A DNA stretch of 64,000 nt from an uncultured bacterium. Its GTDB lineage: Bacteria; Vulcanimicrobiota; CADAWZ01. The notes under the pieces are model-generated. The model was given only the letters and a program-made list of their open reading frames with translations, searched no databases and was not told the DNA's origin. The stretch lies in assembly GCA_949288455.1 (NCBI GenBank), contig CASEKF010000019.1, forward strand, positions 13,036 to 77,035, written 5' to 3'. This document shows positions 54,176 through 62,107 of this stretch, in pieces. Made by a program: the position numbers and the translations under genes. Position 1 is the stretch's first letter. Every line of letters starts with the position of its first letter.

Positions 54176-54866
54176 GTGTCAAATCCTCTAACCAAATCTT
54201 CTGCATTTTTACAAAACATTTCAAATCGCCTTGAGGGCAGCGCTCTAAAGACAGGCATTCCGGACCGGCTTTCTGAAATATCGTAGGAGAAACCTTAACG
54301 GATTCGCGCAGCATCTTCCAAGCTAAATTTCTTATTTCCCACTGAGCTTTTTTACAACACCGCAAAGCGAAAAAATGCAATAATTCTCTAGCGTTCATCG
54401 TAACTACTATATTAGTGGAACAAGACGAAGGCAGTATATATCTGGCGTCTTCCTGAGAAATTCCTCGGCTCAGAAACTCTTCGTACAGTTTCACGGCGTT
54501 TTTTACCGCTTCTATATAAAGTCCCTGAAGTCGCTTGTCTTCCTTAATTCTGATCGGAATGACGAACTCGGTCTCAGGATCCATTCTCACGTATCTCTGA
54601 CTTTGCTGAGAATATGAAGCTAAGCGATGTCTTACAAGTTGATGACTCGTAATTCTTGATATTCCTTTAATAGAAAAAACGTAAGAAGCATGTTCAAATA
54701 TGGACATATGCCCTTTAGATAAAGCGTCGCCGATTCTTTTTTTTATTTTTTCTTCCGAAATGTCAGAAAATATTTCGTCGGCAGAACGTTCGCCGTAACA
54801 TACTCTAGCGGCTGAAGCCACAATACGTTCGGCGTCCGGAGTATATGATAAAAGAGTTACCTTCAT
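54168..54866 (-). CDS. thyX: Flavin-dependent thymidylate synthase
   Basis: A 232-residue ThyX. The signature R-H-R-x-x-S-x-x-x-x-S-x-R-Y is present as [14 protein letters not shown] near 79-92, with Ser where many members have Asn. It uses FAD and methylene-THF to make dTMP, and sits with tdk. AGAGG precedes the ATG. It lies 94 nt after rpmE. Confidence 0.94.
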   Translation of the reverse strand: MKVTLLSYTPDAERIVASAARVCYGERSADEIFSDISEEKIKKRIGDALSKGHMSIFEHASYVFSIKGISRITSHQLVRHRLASYSQQSQRYVRMDPETEFVIPIRIKEDKRLQGLYIEAVKNAVKLYEEFLSRGISQEDARYILPSSCSTNIVVTMNARELLHFFALRCCKKAQWEIRNLAWKMLRESVKVSPTIFQKAGPECLSLERCPQGDLKCFVKMQKIWLEDLTHE

Positions 54867-54908
54867 TTATTACCTCTTACCGAAGAGAAAATTAAAATAG
54901 AATATAAT

Positions 54909-54936
54909 GAAGAGGAGAGCAAATACTCCCCTCTTC
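54909..54936 (-). terminator. Terminator of rpmE
   Basis: GAAGAGG/CCTCTTC arms extended by GAG/CTC with one mismatch, lying 24 nt past the rpmE stop. An A/T-rich sequence with several T follows on the minus strand. Confidence 0.6.
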
Positions 54937-54960
54937 ATTCCTCTAGAACGAATATAAAAG

Positions 54961-55173
54961 CTATGCTTCTTTAGTAAGACCGTAACGCTGGCGGAATTTT
55001 TCAACCTGTCCTTCTTTAGCGCTGAAACTTTTTTGCTTGCCTGTATAAAACGGATGACAAGCCGAACATACTTCAACTTTTAAAGTTTTCTTAGTGGAAT
55101 AGCTCTTAAAAGAATTGCCGCAGGAACAAGTAACGGTAACTTCTTCAAAATCAGGATGTATTTTAGCCTTCAT
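54961..55173 (-). CDS. rpmE: Ribosomal protein bL31 (zinc form)
   Basis: A 70-residue bL31. The start M-K-A-K-I-H-P-D-F fits the family. Cysteines in TCSCGNSF and [12 protein letters not shown] are the zinc-binding C+ type. The ATG at 55173 is preferred over a TTG at 55179 because GAGGTG lies 7 nt upstream. Zinc-independent paralogues would signal zinc stress; none is in the window. Confidence 0.95.
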   Translation of the reverse strand: MKAKIHPDFEEVTVTCSCGNSFKSYSTKKTLKVEVCSACHPFYTGKQKSFSAKEGQVEKFRQRYGLTKEA

Positions 55174-55439
55174 TATCAATCACCTCAATAACATAAACAA
55201 TAAATTTAAACCTGAAAAATTATATCATAAAAAAAATAACTTGGCAATACGGAAAACTACGTTAAACGCGAATAAATTAACAAGCTAAAAAGAATGACAT
55301 GCTTAAAGGCTTATCGCGATAACGTATAGAATTTTAACGAAATTAATATAAACGCCGCTAATTCTATCCGCCCTTTTCGACTTTTTCCTAAAAATCTACG
55401 TTCGGTATATCATAATTCAATAAACCGCATAAAAACGCT

Positions 55440-56012
55440 ATGACTAATATAAACAAAATAAAAACGATTTTTTTCTCAAATCTTTTCATCAGCGCATTTA
55501 CGTTTGGAGGAGGATACGTTATCGTTCCTATGATGAAGAAAAGATTTTCGGACGAACTAAAATGGGTAGAAGAAAAAGAAATATCCGAAATGATCGCCTT
55601 AGCTCAATCGGCTCCCGGGCCTATAGCAATAAACTCGGCCATTTTAATCGGCTACAGGATAGCCGGAGTCTCCGGAGCGATATCGGCGATACTGGGAGCC
55701 GTTCTTCCTCCGCTGGCAACTTTATCGATTATCGCTTTTTTTTATGATCAGCTTAAGAACAACGCGACAATATCGGCAATAATGCAAGGTCTTCAAATAA
55801 GCGCGGCGGCGGTAATAATAGGCGCGGTATACGACATCTGCGCCAAATCTTTAAAAGAAGATAAAATTTTCTCAGCGTTTATAATAGTTTCGGCTTTTAT
55901 AGGCGCTGTTATCTTTCGCTTAAATATAGTATATATACTAATTACCGCAGGAATATTAGGTTTTCTAAAAATGACATTTTCGACAAACAATAAAAAGGAT
56001 TATACTAAATGA
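55440..56012 (+). CDS. chrA: Chromate transporter, first half
   Basis: A 190-residue single-domain CHR protein with the motif F-G-G-G-Y-V-I-V-P near 23-31 and Q-S-A-P-G-P-I-A-I-N near 56-65. Bacteria with such short proteins need a second partner with inverted membrane orientation. No Shine-Dalgarno is obvious. It overlaps the next gene by 4 nt. Substrate may be chromate or another anion. Confidence 0.88.
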   Translation: MTNINKIKTIFFSNLFISAFTFGGGYVIVPMMKKRFSDELKWVEEKEISEMIALAQSAPGPIAINSAILIGYRIAGVSGAISAILGAVLPPLATLSIIAFFYDQLKNNATISAIMQGLQISAAAVIIGAVYDICAKSLKEDKIFSAFIIVSAFIGAVIFRLNIVYILITAGILGFLKMTFSTNNKKDYTK

Positions 56013-56566
56013 TTTATTGGCAGCTTTTCGCAGTCTTTTTTCAAATCGGCCTATTTAGTTTTGGCGGAGGCTACGCATCTCTGCCTCTTATAGAGGAACA
56101 AATAGTCTATAATCATAAATGGATTACCATGAGCGAATATATGGATCTTGTGGCAATTTCCGGTATGACTCCTGGCCCTATAGCCATAAACGCGTCGACT
56201 TTCATAGGCTCAAAACTGGCCGGCATACCAGGGTCTCTGGCGGCTACGGCAGGATGCGTAGCTCCGTCATGCTTAATAGTAGGCCTTATAGCCGCGGTTT
56301 ATTATAAATACAGAACGCTTAAAACCGCTCAGGGAATCCTTCAGGGCCTTAAACCCGCCTCGGCGGGATTAATAGCATCGGCCGGCCTGTCTCTTACCTT
56401 TATGGCGCTTTTGGACAAAAGCGGCTTTAAAAGCGAACACATGATAGACATAACGGCAATTATATTATTTGCCTTAAGCGTTATAGCCGTACAACTCAAA
56501 GCAAATCAAATTGCCGTTATGTCTGCATGCGGGATCATATACGCCGTATTAATTAGTTTCAGATGA
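56009..56566 (+). CDS. chrA: Chromate transporter, second half
   Basis: A 185-residue CHR protein, partner of the preceding one, with F-G-G-G-Y-A-S-L-P and G-M-T-P-G-P-I-A-I-N-A-S. The ATGA overlap with its neighbour indicates coupled translation. Its 3' end overlaps the tail of the convergent CBS/CorC gene by 18 nt. Confidence 0.88.
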   Translation: MIYWQLFAVFFQIGLFSFGGGYASLPLIEEQIVYNHKWITMSEYMDLVAISGMTPGPIAINASTFIGSKLAGIPGSLAATAGCVAPSCLIVGLIAAVYYKYRTLKTAQGILQGLKPASAGLIASAGLSLTFMALLDKSGFKSEHMIDITAIILFALSVIAVQLKANQIAVMSACGIIYAVLISFR

Positions 56567-57898
56567 AGCTTCTTCTTCTTTCTTGTCGTAAAGCTTGAGC
56601 GACACTCTTGTTATTCTCATATTGTCGGTTTTCTCTACGGACAACTCATATCCGTCCCCTTCCGCTTTTTGTCCCTGTTGAGGCGGCATTTCTACATGAG
56701 CGGAAAGCCATCCGCCTATCGTATCTATATCTTCGTCGTAAAGCGAAAGTCCAAATTGCTCGTTAACGTCTTCCAAAAGCATTCTGCCGTCTATAGAATA
56801 CGAGTTGTTATCTAATTTCTCAACGGCCGGACGCTCTTCGTCAAACTCATCCTGAATTTCTCCCACTATTTCTTCCAGTATGTCCTCGGCCGTGACTAGT
56901 CCGGCAGTTCCTCCGTATTCGTCTATGACCAAAGCGATCTGTTCCTTTTTTTTCTGAAGAAGCTTCAATAAATCGCTTATAGGAATAGATTCGGGAACGA
57001 CCATCAGGTCCCTTTTTATATCTTTAAGAGAAGGAGATTTGCCTTCAGACAAAAATGAGAGAAGATCTTTAATATGAACGAAACCGATTATATTATCTTT
57101 ATCGGGATCGCATACCGGATATCTTGTAAATTGTTCCGAAAGAGCGGTATCAATATTTTTCTGAAAAGGAGCGTCGACGTAAAGACATATCATATCGGTT
57201 CTTGGAATCATTACGTCTTTGGCATGACGTCCGGTAAAATCGAACACGTTATCTACAAGAGTCAATTCAGTTTTATTTATGTATCCCTGCTTGTGACTTT
57301 CTTCCATAAGAATTCTTATTTCTTCTTCAGTATGCGCGGCTTCATGCTCGGTAGCCGAAGGAATGCCTATAAGGTGTATAAATAGATTGGCTACTCCGTT
57401 GAGCAACCAAATAAAAGGATACATTGTTTTGTAAAAAAGAACCATGGGAACCGACGTCCAAAGAGTCACAAGGTCAGCTTTCTGAATAGCTACCGATTTA
57501 GGGGCAAGTTCGCCAAGAACAATATGCAGAGCCGTAATCAAGGAAAAACCTATGGCAAAAGATATGGTATGAATAATCTCCGGCGAAAAATTCAACTTTA
57601 GCAAAAAAGGCTCGATCATTTTAGCTACCGCAGGCTCTCCAATCCATCCGAGGCCAAGAGACGCTAAGGTTATTCCCAATTGGCAAGCCGACAGATAAGC
57701 GTCTAAATGATCTACCATCTGTTTAGCAAATTTAGCCCTAGTATTGCCTTCGTGAATAAGAGTATCCAAGCGCGTCGATCGAACCTTAACCATGGCAAAT
57801 TCCGCCGCTACGAATAAAGCGTTTAGAAAGACTAAAAACAAAACCAGAAAGATATTAAAAAATACTAGCGCAAAGTCCAAAAAATTCCGAATTCTCAC
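56549..57898 (-). CDS. DUF21/CBS/CorC membrane protein
   Basis: A 449-residue CNNM/HlyC-type protein. The DUF21 membrane domain (three to four helices, about 10-200) contains A-C-Q-L-G-I-T-L-A-S-L-G-L-G-W-I-G-E. Two CBS domains lie at about 220-340 and a CorC/HlyC domain at the end. The family affects Mg or Na transport. The start is GTG at 57898; a GGAGG lies 21 nt upstream, farther than usual, so the start is uncertain. Confidence 0.87.
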   Translation of the reverse strand: MRIRNFLDFALVFFNIFLVLFLVFLNALFVAAEFAMVKVRSTRLDTLIHEGNTRAKFAKQMVDHLDAYLSACQLGITLASLGLGWIGEPAVAKMIEPFLLKLNFSPEIIHTISFAIGFSLITALHIVLGELAPKSVAIQKADLVTLWTSVPMVLFYKTMYPFIWLLNGVANLFIHLIGIPSATEHEAAHTEEEIRILMEESHKQGYINKTELTLVDNVFDFTGRHAKDVMIPRTDMICLYVDAPFQKNIDTALSEQFTRYPVCDPDKDNIIGFVHIKDLLSFLSEGKSPSLKDIKRDLMVVPESIPISDLLKLLQKKKEQIALVIDEYGGTAGLVTAEDILEEIVGEIQDEFDEERPAVEKLDNNSYSIDGRMLLEDVNEQFGLSLYDEDIDTIGGWLSAHVEMPPQQGQKAEGDGYELSVEKTDNMRITRVSLKLYDKKEEEASSETN

Positions 57899-57947
57899 AA
57901 AACGCGAGAGATCGGTTCACCTCCTTTTTATTAAAAAAAATTTCATA

Positions 57948-58961
57948 CTAATCGCTAAATAAAAGAGAAAGCTTTATTAAAGCCGTCTCAATAGATAATC
58001 TTTCGTTATGACCGGACTTAAAAGCCAAATCTGTTTCCAAAATTATTTGAAAAATACGAGAAAATTGCGACGAAGTAAGACCTGAAGATAAATCTAAAGT
58101 TTTCCTGACTACAAATTCATGTTTTTTTAAAGCTTGCGCAGTCTGAGAAATAGAACCTGTTCTCTTAAAACTTTCGCGTATTTCAGCCATCTGCAGAAAA
58201 TAACGTTTAAGATATGACAACACGGACAAAGAAGATCTTCCCAAATTCATTTTGTAAAGGACTCTCAAAGCCCCTCCGGAATTTCCCCTTGTCACCTCGT
58301 CCGCAATTTGATATATTTGAGCGGAAAAGCTTACCGAAGAAACCGTTTCGACGTCGGCTGAAGAAATTTTACCCCGTCCGGCAACATAGGCTTTCAATTT
58401 ATCTAATTCTGCAACTGCGGCCGAATAATCGGAACCTAATCGAATCTTTAATTTAGATAAAGCCGACGGCTCTATGTCAATATTTTTTTTAACGGCCGTC
58501 TTTTTGATCCAAGCGTCCCAATTTCTATCGTTTATACGGCAATCTATAAAAGCTCCGGCAGACTTTAAAGAGGACAACGTTCTTTTCTGAGCGGAAGACG
58601 TCTTTCCTTGTTTATCGCTAGCGTTAACTAAAAAAATTAAAATAGTTTTCCCAAGTCCCGACTTGACAAAAGCGGCTAATCGGTCTTTTTCCTCGGAAGG
58701 AGCTTTTTGAAAATCCGCTATTTCAATCGTTTTAAAAGGCGCCATTATAGGAAGTTCTTCCGCTAAAGCTTCAACTTCTGAAGAAAGAAATTTTTTCGTC
58801 GCCGCTACCTTAGCGTAATTAAAATCTGATAAGATTTCCGGAGGAAACGACCCTTTTAATTCCGCTGAACATTCGGAAATTAAAAAATCATCGTCCCCTT
58901 CGAGAAAATAAACGGGGAAAATACCGGAAGGCATATTAACTAAAGAATAAGACGAAGGCAT
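57948..58961 (-). CDS. holA: DNA polymerase III delta subunit
   Basis: A 337-residue AAA+-related clamp-loader subunit without a working P-loop. The start F-P-V-Y-F-L-E-G-D-D-D-F-L-I and the V-N-A-S-D-K-Q-G-K middle, with an all-helical end, fit HolA. It opens the beta clamp. The start is 58961, or Met10 at 58934. It begins 6 nt past the mtnA stop. Confidence 0.9.
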   Translation of the reverse strand: MPSSYSLVNMPSGIFPVYFLEGDDDFLISECSAELKGSFPPEILSDFNYAKVAATKKFLSSEVEALAEELPIMAPFKTIEIADFQKAPSEEKDRLAAFVKSGLGKTILIFLVNASDKQGKTSSAQKRTLSSLKSAGAFIDCRINDRNWDAWIKKTAVKKNIDIEPSALSKLKIRLGSDYSAAVAELDKLKAYVAGRGKISSADVETVSSVSFSAQIYQIADEVTRGNSGGALRVLYKMNLGRSSLSVLSYLKRYFLQMAEIRESFKRTGSISQTAQALKKHEFVVRKTLDLSSGLTSSQFSRIFQIILETDLAFKSGHNERLSIETALIKLSLLFSD

Positions 58962-58967
58962 AAAACT

Positions 58968-60002
58968 TTATTTCCGCAACGCCGCCTTTCTGAGTTTTTC
59001 GTCATAAGGAGGATAAATTACGCCTTTATCCGTAATAATTCCCGTAATCAATTCAGCGGGAGTCACGTCGAAAGCCGGATTAAATGCCCGGCAAATTTCC
59101 GGAGCGACTCTCACGCCTCCGCACCGACATACCTCGTCAGGCTGCCTTTCTTCAATAACTATATCCTTACCCGAAGACACGGCCAAATCTACCGTAGAAT
59201 AAGGAGCCGCTATATAAAATGGAATTCCATGGTAGGCCGCCGCTATAGCTAAGCCGTACGTCCCTATTTTATTCGCGCTGTCTCCGTTAGAGGCAATTCT
59301 ATCCGCTCCGGTAATAGCCAACGTTATATTCTTGGTCTTCATAACATGAGCCGCCATATTATCGCAAATCAAAGTGCAGGGAATCCTATCTTCGCAAAGC
59401 TCCCAAACGGTAAGTCTTGAACCTTGAAGGAGAGGACGAGTCTCGTCGGCATATACATGTATATTTTTTCCTTGGCGAAACGCATGGCGGATTACCGACA
59501 AGGCAGTTCCGGAGCCCGCCGTAGCCAGACTTCCGGTATTGCAATGGGTAATTATGGAAGCGTCCCGAGGAATAAGTTCCGCTCCAAACGCGCCTATTTT
59601 ATCGCATAAATCTATGTCCTCCGCCCATATTGCCAAAGCTTCTCTTTCAAGAGCTTTTAAATAAGAAGTCAAATCGTCTTCGTCAGAATTTATCAAAGGA
59701 AGCATCCGATCCAGAGCCCACATAAGATTGACCGCGGTAGGCCGAGCTGATCTCAATTTTAAAGCGGCTTCCGCCGTATAAGTCTTTATCTTAGAAAGAG
59801 GTTCGAATGCCGACTCTTTAGAGGCTAAAACTACACCCATAGCCGCCGCAACGCCTATAAGAGGCGCGCCTCTAACGGCAAGCGTCTTTATAGCGTCGTA
59901 AACCTGCATAAAATTAACGCACTTTAAATATTCTACGGAAAGCGGAAGTTTTCGCTGATCCAGCAGCGAAAGTTCTCCGTTAGACCATTCGATCTGTTTC
60001 AT
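58968..60002 (-). CDS. mtnA: S-methyl-5-thioribose-1-phosphate isomerase
   Basis: A 344-residue methionine-salvage isomerase. Family motifs are V-R-G-A-P-L-I-G-V-A-A, T-H-C-N-T-G-S-L-A-T-A, Y-A-D-E-T-R-P-L-L-Q-G-S-R and T-G-A-D-R-I-A-S-N-G-D. The catalytic Cys (T-H-C-N) and Asp (G-A-D-R) are present. AAGGA lies upstream of the ATG. No other salvage gene is nearby. Confidence 0.95.
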   Translation of the reverse strand: MKQIEWSNGELSLLDQRKLPLSVEYLKCVNFMQVYDAIKTLAVRGAPLIGVAAAMGVVLASKESAFEPLSKIKTYTAEAALKLRSARPTAVNLMWALDRMLPLINSDEDDLTSYLKALEREALAIWAEDIDLCDKIGAFGAELIPRDASIITHCNTGSLATAGSGTALSVIRHAFRQGKNIHVYADETRPLLQGSRLTVWELCEDRIPCTLICDNMAAHVMKTKNITLAITGADRIASNGDSANKIGTYGLAIAAAYHGIPFYIAAPYSTVDLAVSSGKDIVIEERQPDEVCRCGGVRVAPEICRAFNPAFDVTPAELITGIITDKGVIYPPYDEKLRKAALRK

Positions 60003-60122
60003 AACTACATCCTTAAAAACGATACGATAAGCTGAATTTTAAAAAATAAAGATTAAATTAAATATTCTAAAGTATATTTTTTATATAGAGAAATTTTCCT
60101 TTTTATTTTTTTTAATAAACGG

Positions 60123-61067
60123 TCACTCTTTTTTTAATAAAATGAACGCGGCTACTGCGGTAAGCAGAAGAGCCATTACGACGACGTAAACGAAGCCGAA
60201 AGCGTCTTTTGTCCAGGGAACGGGAACGTTCATTCCCCAAAAACTCGCCACCATAGTAGGAATAGCCAAAATAATAGTGATTATAGTAAGAGTGCGCATA
60301 ACCATATTCAAATTATTTGAAATAACCGAGGCGAAAGCGTCCATCATCCCGGTAAGAACTTCTCTATGCATATCGACCATCTCGCCTGCCTGCTCGTTTT
60401 CTACGATAGCGTCTTCAAGAATATCTTCGTCTTCCTCAAACACGCACAGCAAATGCTGATAGCTTGGAGACTGCCTCATCCTCAAAAGTTTTTTCTGAAC
60501 CAAACCGTTATCTTTCAAAGCGGTAGTAAAGTAAACGAGACTTCTTTCCAATTCAAAAAGATGAAACAACATTTTATTTTTCATCGATTTTCTTAAAATC
60601 AGCTCGATCCGATCTGATTGACGACTAATATAACGCATATGCTTTAAATATAATTCGGCTATTTTATATTGAATCTGAAAAAGAAATCTTGTCTTTTTAG
60701 TCGTGTCAAATAAAGCGGCTTTTTCCGAATTAAAACCGGTCAAAACGTCTGAAGCTTCGCGGCAAACGGTAATAAAATAATCTATAGTTATAATTATTCC
60801 TAAAGGCCGAGTATCAAAGTTATTTTCGTCTATAAGGATAGGAGTATTGGCGACGACAAGCAAACTATCTTCCTCTATTTCCAGACGAGATCTTTCTTCG
60901 TCGTCAAGAGCAGTGCACATAAAATCGAACGGAACTGAACAAAGTTCCGAAACGTTTCTCAATTCCTCGTTGGTAGGATTTACAAGATGTATCCAAGAAC
61001 CTTTTTCAAGAGTGTCAAGAGTAAGTTCTTTTAAAGCGTTTTGTTTCGTTTTATAAATAATAATCAT
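60123..61067 (-). CDS. corA: CorA-type magnesium transporter
   Basis: A 314-residue CorA-family channel. The long cytoplasmic domain ends in two membrane helices near 250-270 and 285-305. The signature G-M-N is in FWGMNVPVPW. Mg or Co uptake is the usual role. The ATG at 61067 (MIIIYKTKQN) fits the family; a TTG at 61100 would add 11 residues. No clear Shine-Dalgarno for either. Confidence 0.9.
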   Translation of the reverse strand: MIIIYKTKQNALKELTLDTLEKGSWIHLVNPTNEELRNVSELCSVPFDFMCTALDDEERSRLEIEEDSLLVVANTPILIDENNFDTRPLGIIITIDYFITVCREASDVLTGFNSEKAALFDTTKKTRFLFQIQYKIAELYLKHMRYISRQSDRIELILRKSMKNKMLFHLFELERSLVYFTTALKDNGLVQKKLLRMRQSPSYQHLLCVFEEDEDILEDAIVENEQAGEMVDMHREVLTGMMDAFASVISNNLNMVMRTLTIITIILAIPTMVASFWGMNVPVPWTKDAFGFVYVVVMALLLTAVAAFILLKKE

Positions 61068-61321
61068 AATTTTAACAGACTTTCTCGAAAACCGCGTCAA
61101 TAAGCTTTAAGCAAAATTAATTTGCAAACTTCGCGAAATCGAATAATATAAAAAAACTATCAAATTTTCTAAAAAGCAAAAGAAACGGCTAAACTGCGCG
61201 CAAATCCATTTTCCGTGAAATAACGTTACGCGGGCTCTTCGTTCAAAACGACATACCGAAACTCCCGCCTTATGTATGTATTATACAAACTGCCGCTTAT
61301 TTATGTCAAATTAAGATACGT

Positions 61322-62107
61322 TTATACTATAAAACGAACCGCGGCGGCGCAGAAAAACAAAATTAAAGACGCGATCCATAAAAATGCGACGGATTCAAAA
61401 GCTCTAGCTGGCTTTAATATGCCGGTCAAAAGAGCGCCCGCAATTAAAACAGACGCTCCGATCGCGACGCCAAAGAAAGAAAAAGGACCATACAGTATCG
61501 AAAGAGACGTCGCAAGCGTCGATACAATAAAAACTCTCGCTATTACTACAAAACATCTCGACAACGAAGTTAAAGCTTCGGAAGCGCCATAAAAATCTAA
61601 TTCTTTCGTTTCCAAAAAGCGCGGAACGCCCAACTTAAACAAGCATACGCCTATTAAAATCAAACATAATTCCGGATTCGTCGATAACAGAGCTAAAGGG
61701 CCGATATCTTCTATCATAAAAGACGAAGATAACGAACTGAGAGCGCATACGAACGACAATAAAATCGATCCGAATCCAAAAATTCGAACTAGAATGTCTA
61801 TTCCATAAAGAACGCCTTTTTCGGAATTAGAAGACAAAAAAGCGGCTCCGGCCATACAGTCGGAAAAAATTATAAATAAATACGCGGAAATAATATCTTG
61901 TTTTTGAAACAGCAGCATAGAAGCTATTAAAACAGCCAGCATACTCAAGAAAGAAAAGAAAGTTTCAAACATATTTTCCAAAAACAAACCGTTCGCAATC
62001 GCGCCGCGCAACTCGTGCCAAGCTCGAAATCTCTCAATCGTCAAACCGACTAAAAACGATAAGAAATAACATACGAAGATAAAAGATAAATTATTAATTA
62101 TAATCAT
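61322..62107 (-). CDS. Putative NuoH/HyfC-like membrane subunit
   Basis: A 261-residue protein with seven or eight membrane helices and few charges. The last three helices and the loop V-P-R-F-L-E-T-K-E-L-D-F-Y-G-A-S-E resemble the NuoH/HyfC/EchB P-F-D-x-x-E-A loop region. Similarity is weak and from memory. It begins in a 4-nt overlap with the NuoL-like gene, so both belong to one complex. Confidence 0.45.
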   Translation of the reverse strand: MIIINNLSFIFVCYFLSFLVGLTIERFRAWHELRGAIANGLFLENMFETFFSFLSMLAVLIASMLLFQKQDIISAYLFIIFSDCMAGAAFLSSNSEKGVLYGIDILVRIFGFGSILLSFVCALSSLSSSFMIEDIGPLALLSTNPELCLILIGVCLFKLGVPRFLETKELDFYGASEALTSLSRCFVVIARVFIVSTLATSLSILYGPFSFFGVAIGASVLIAGALLTGILKPARAFESVAFLWIASLILFFCAAAVRFIV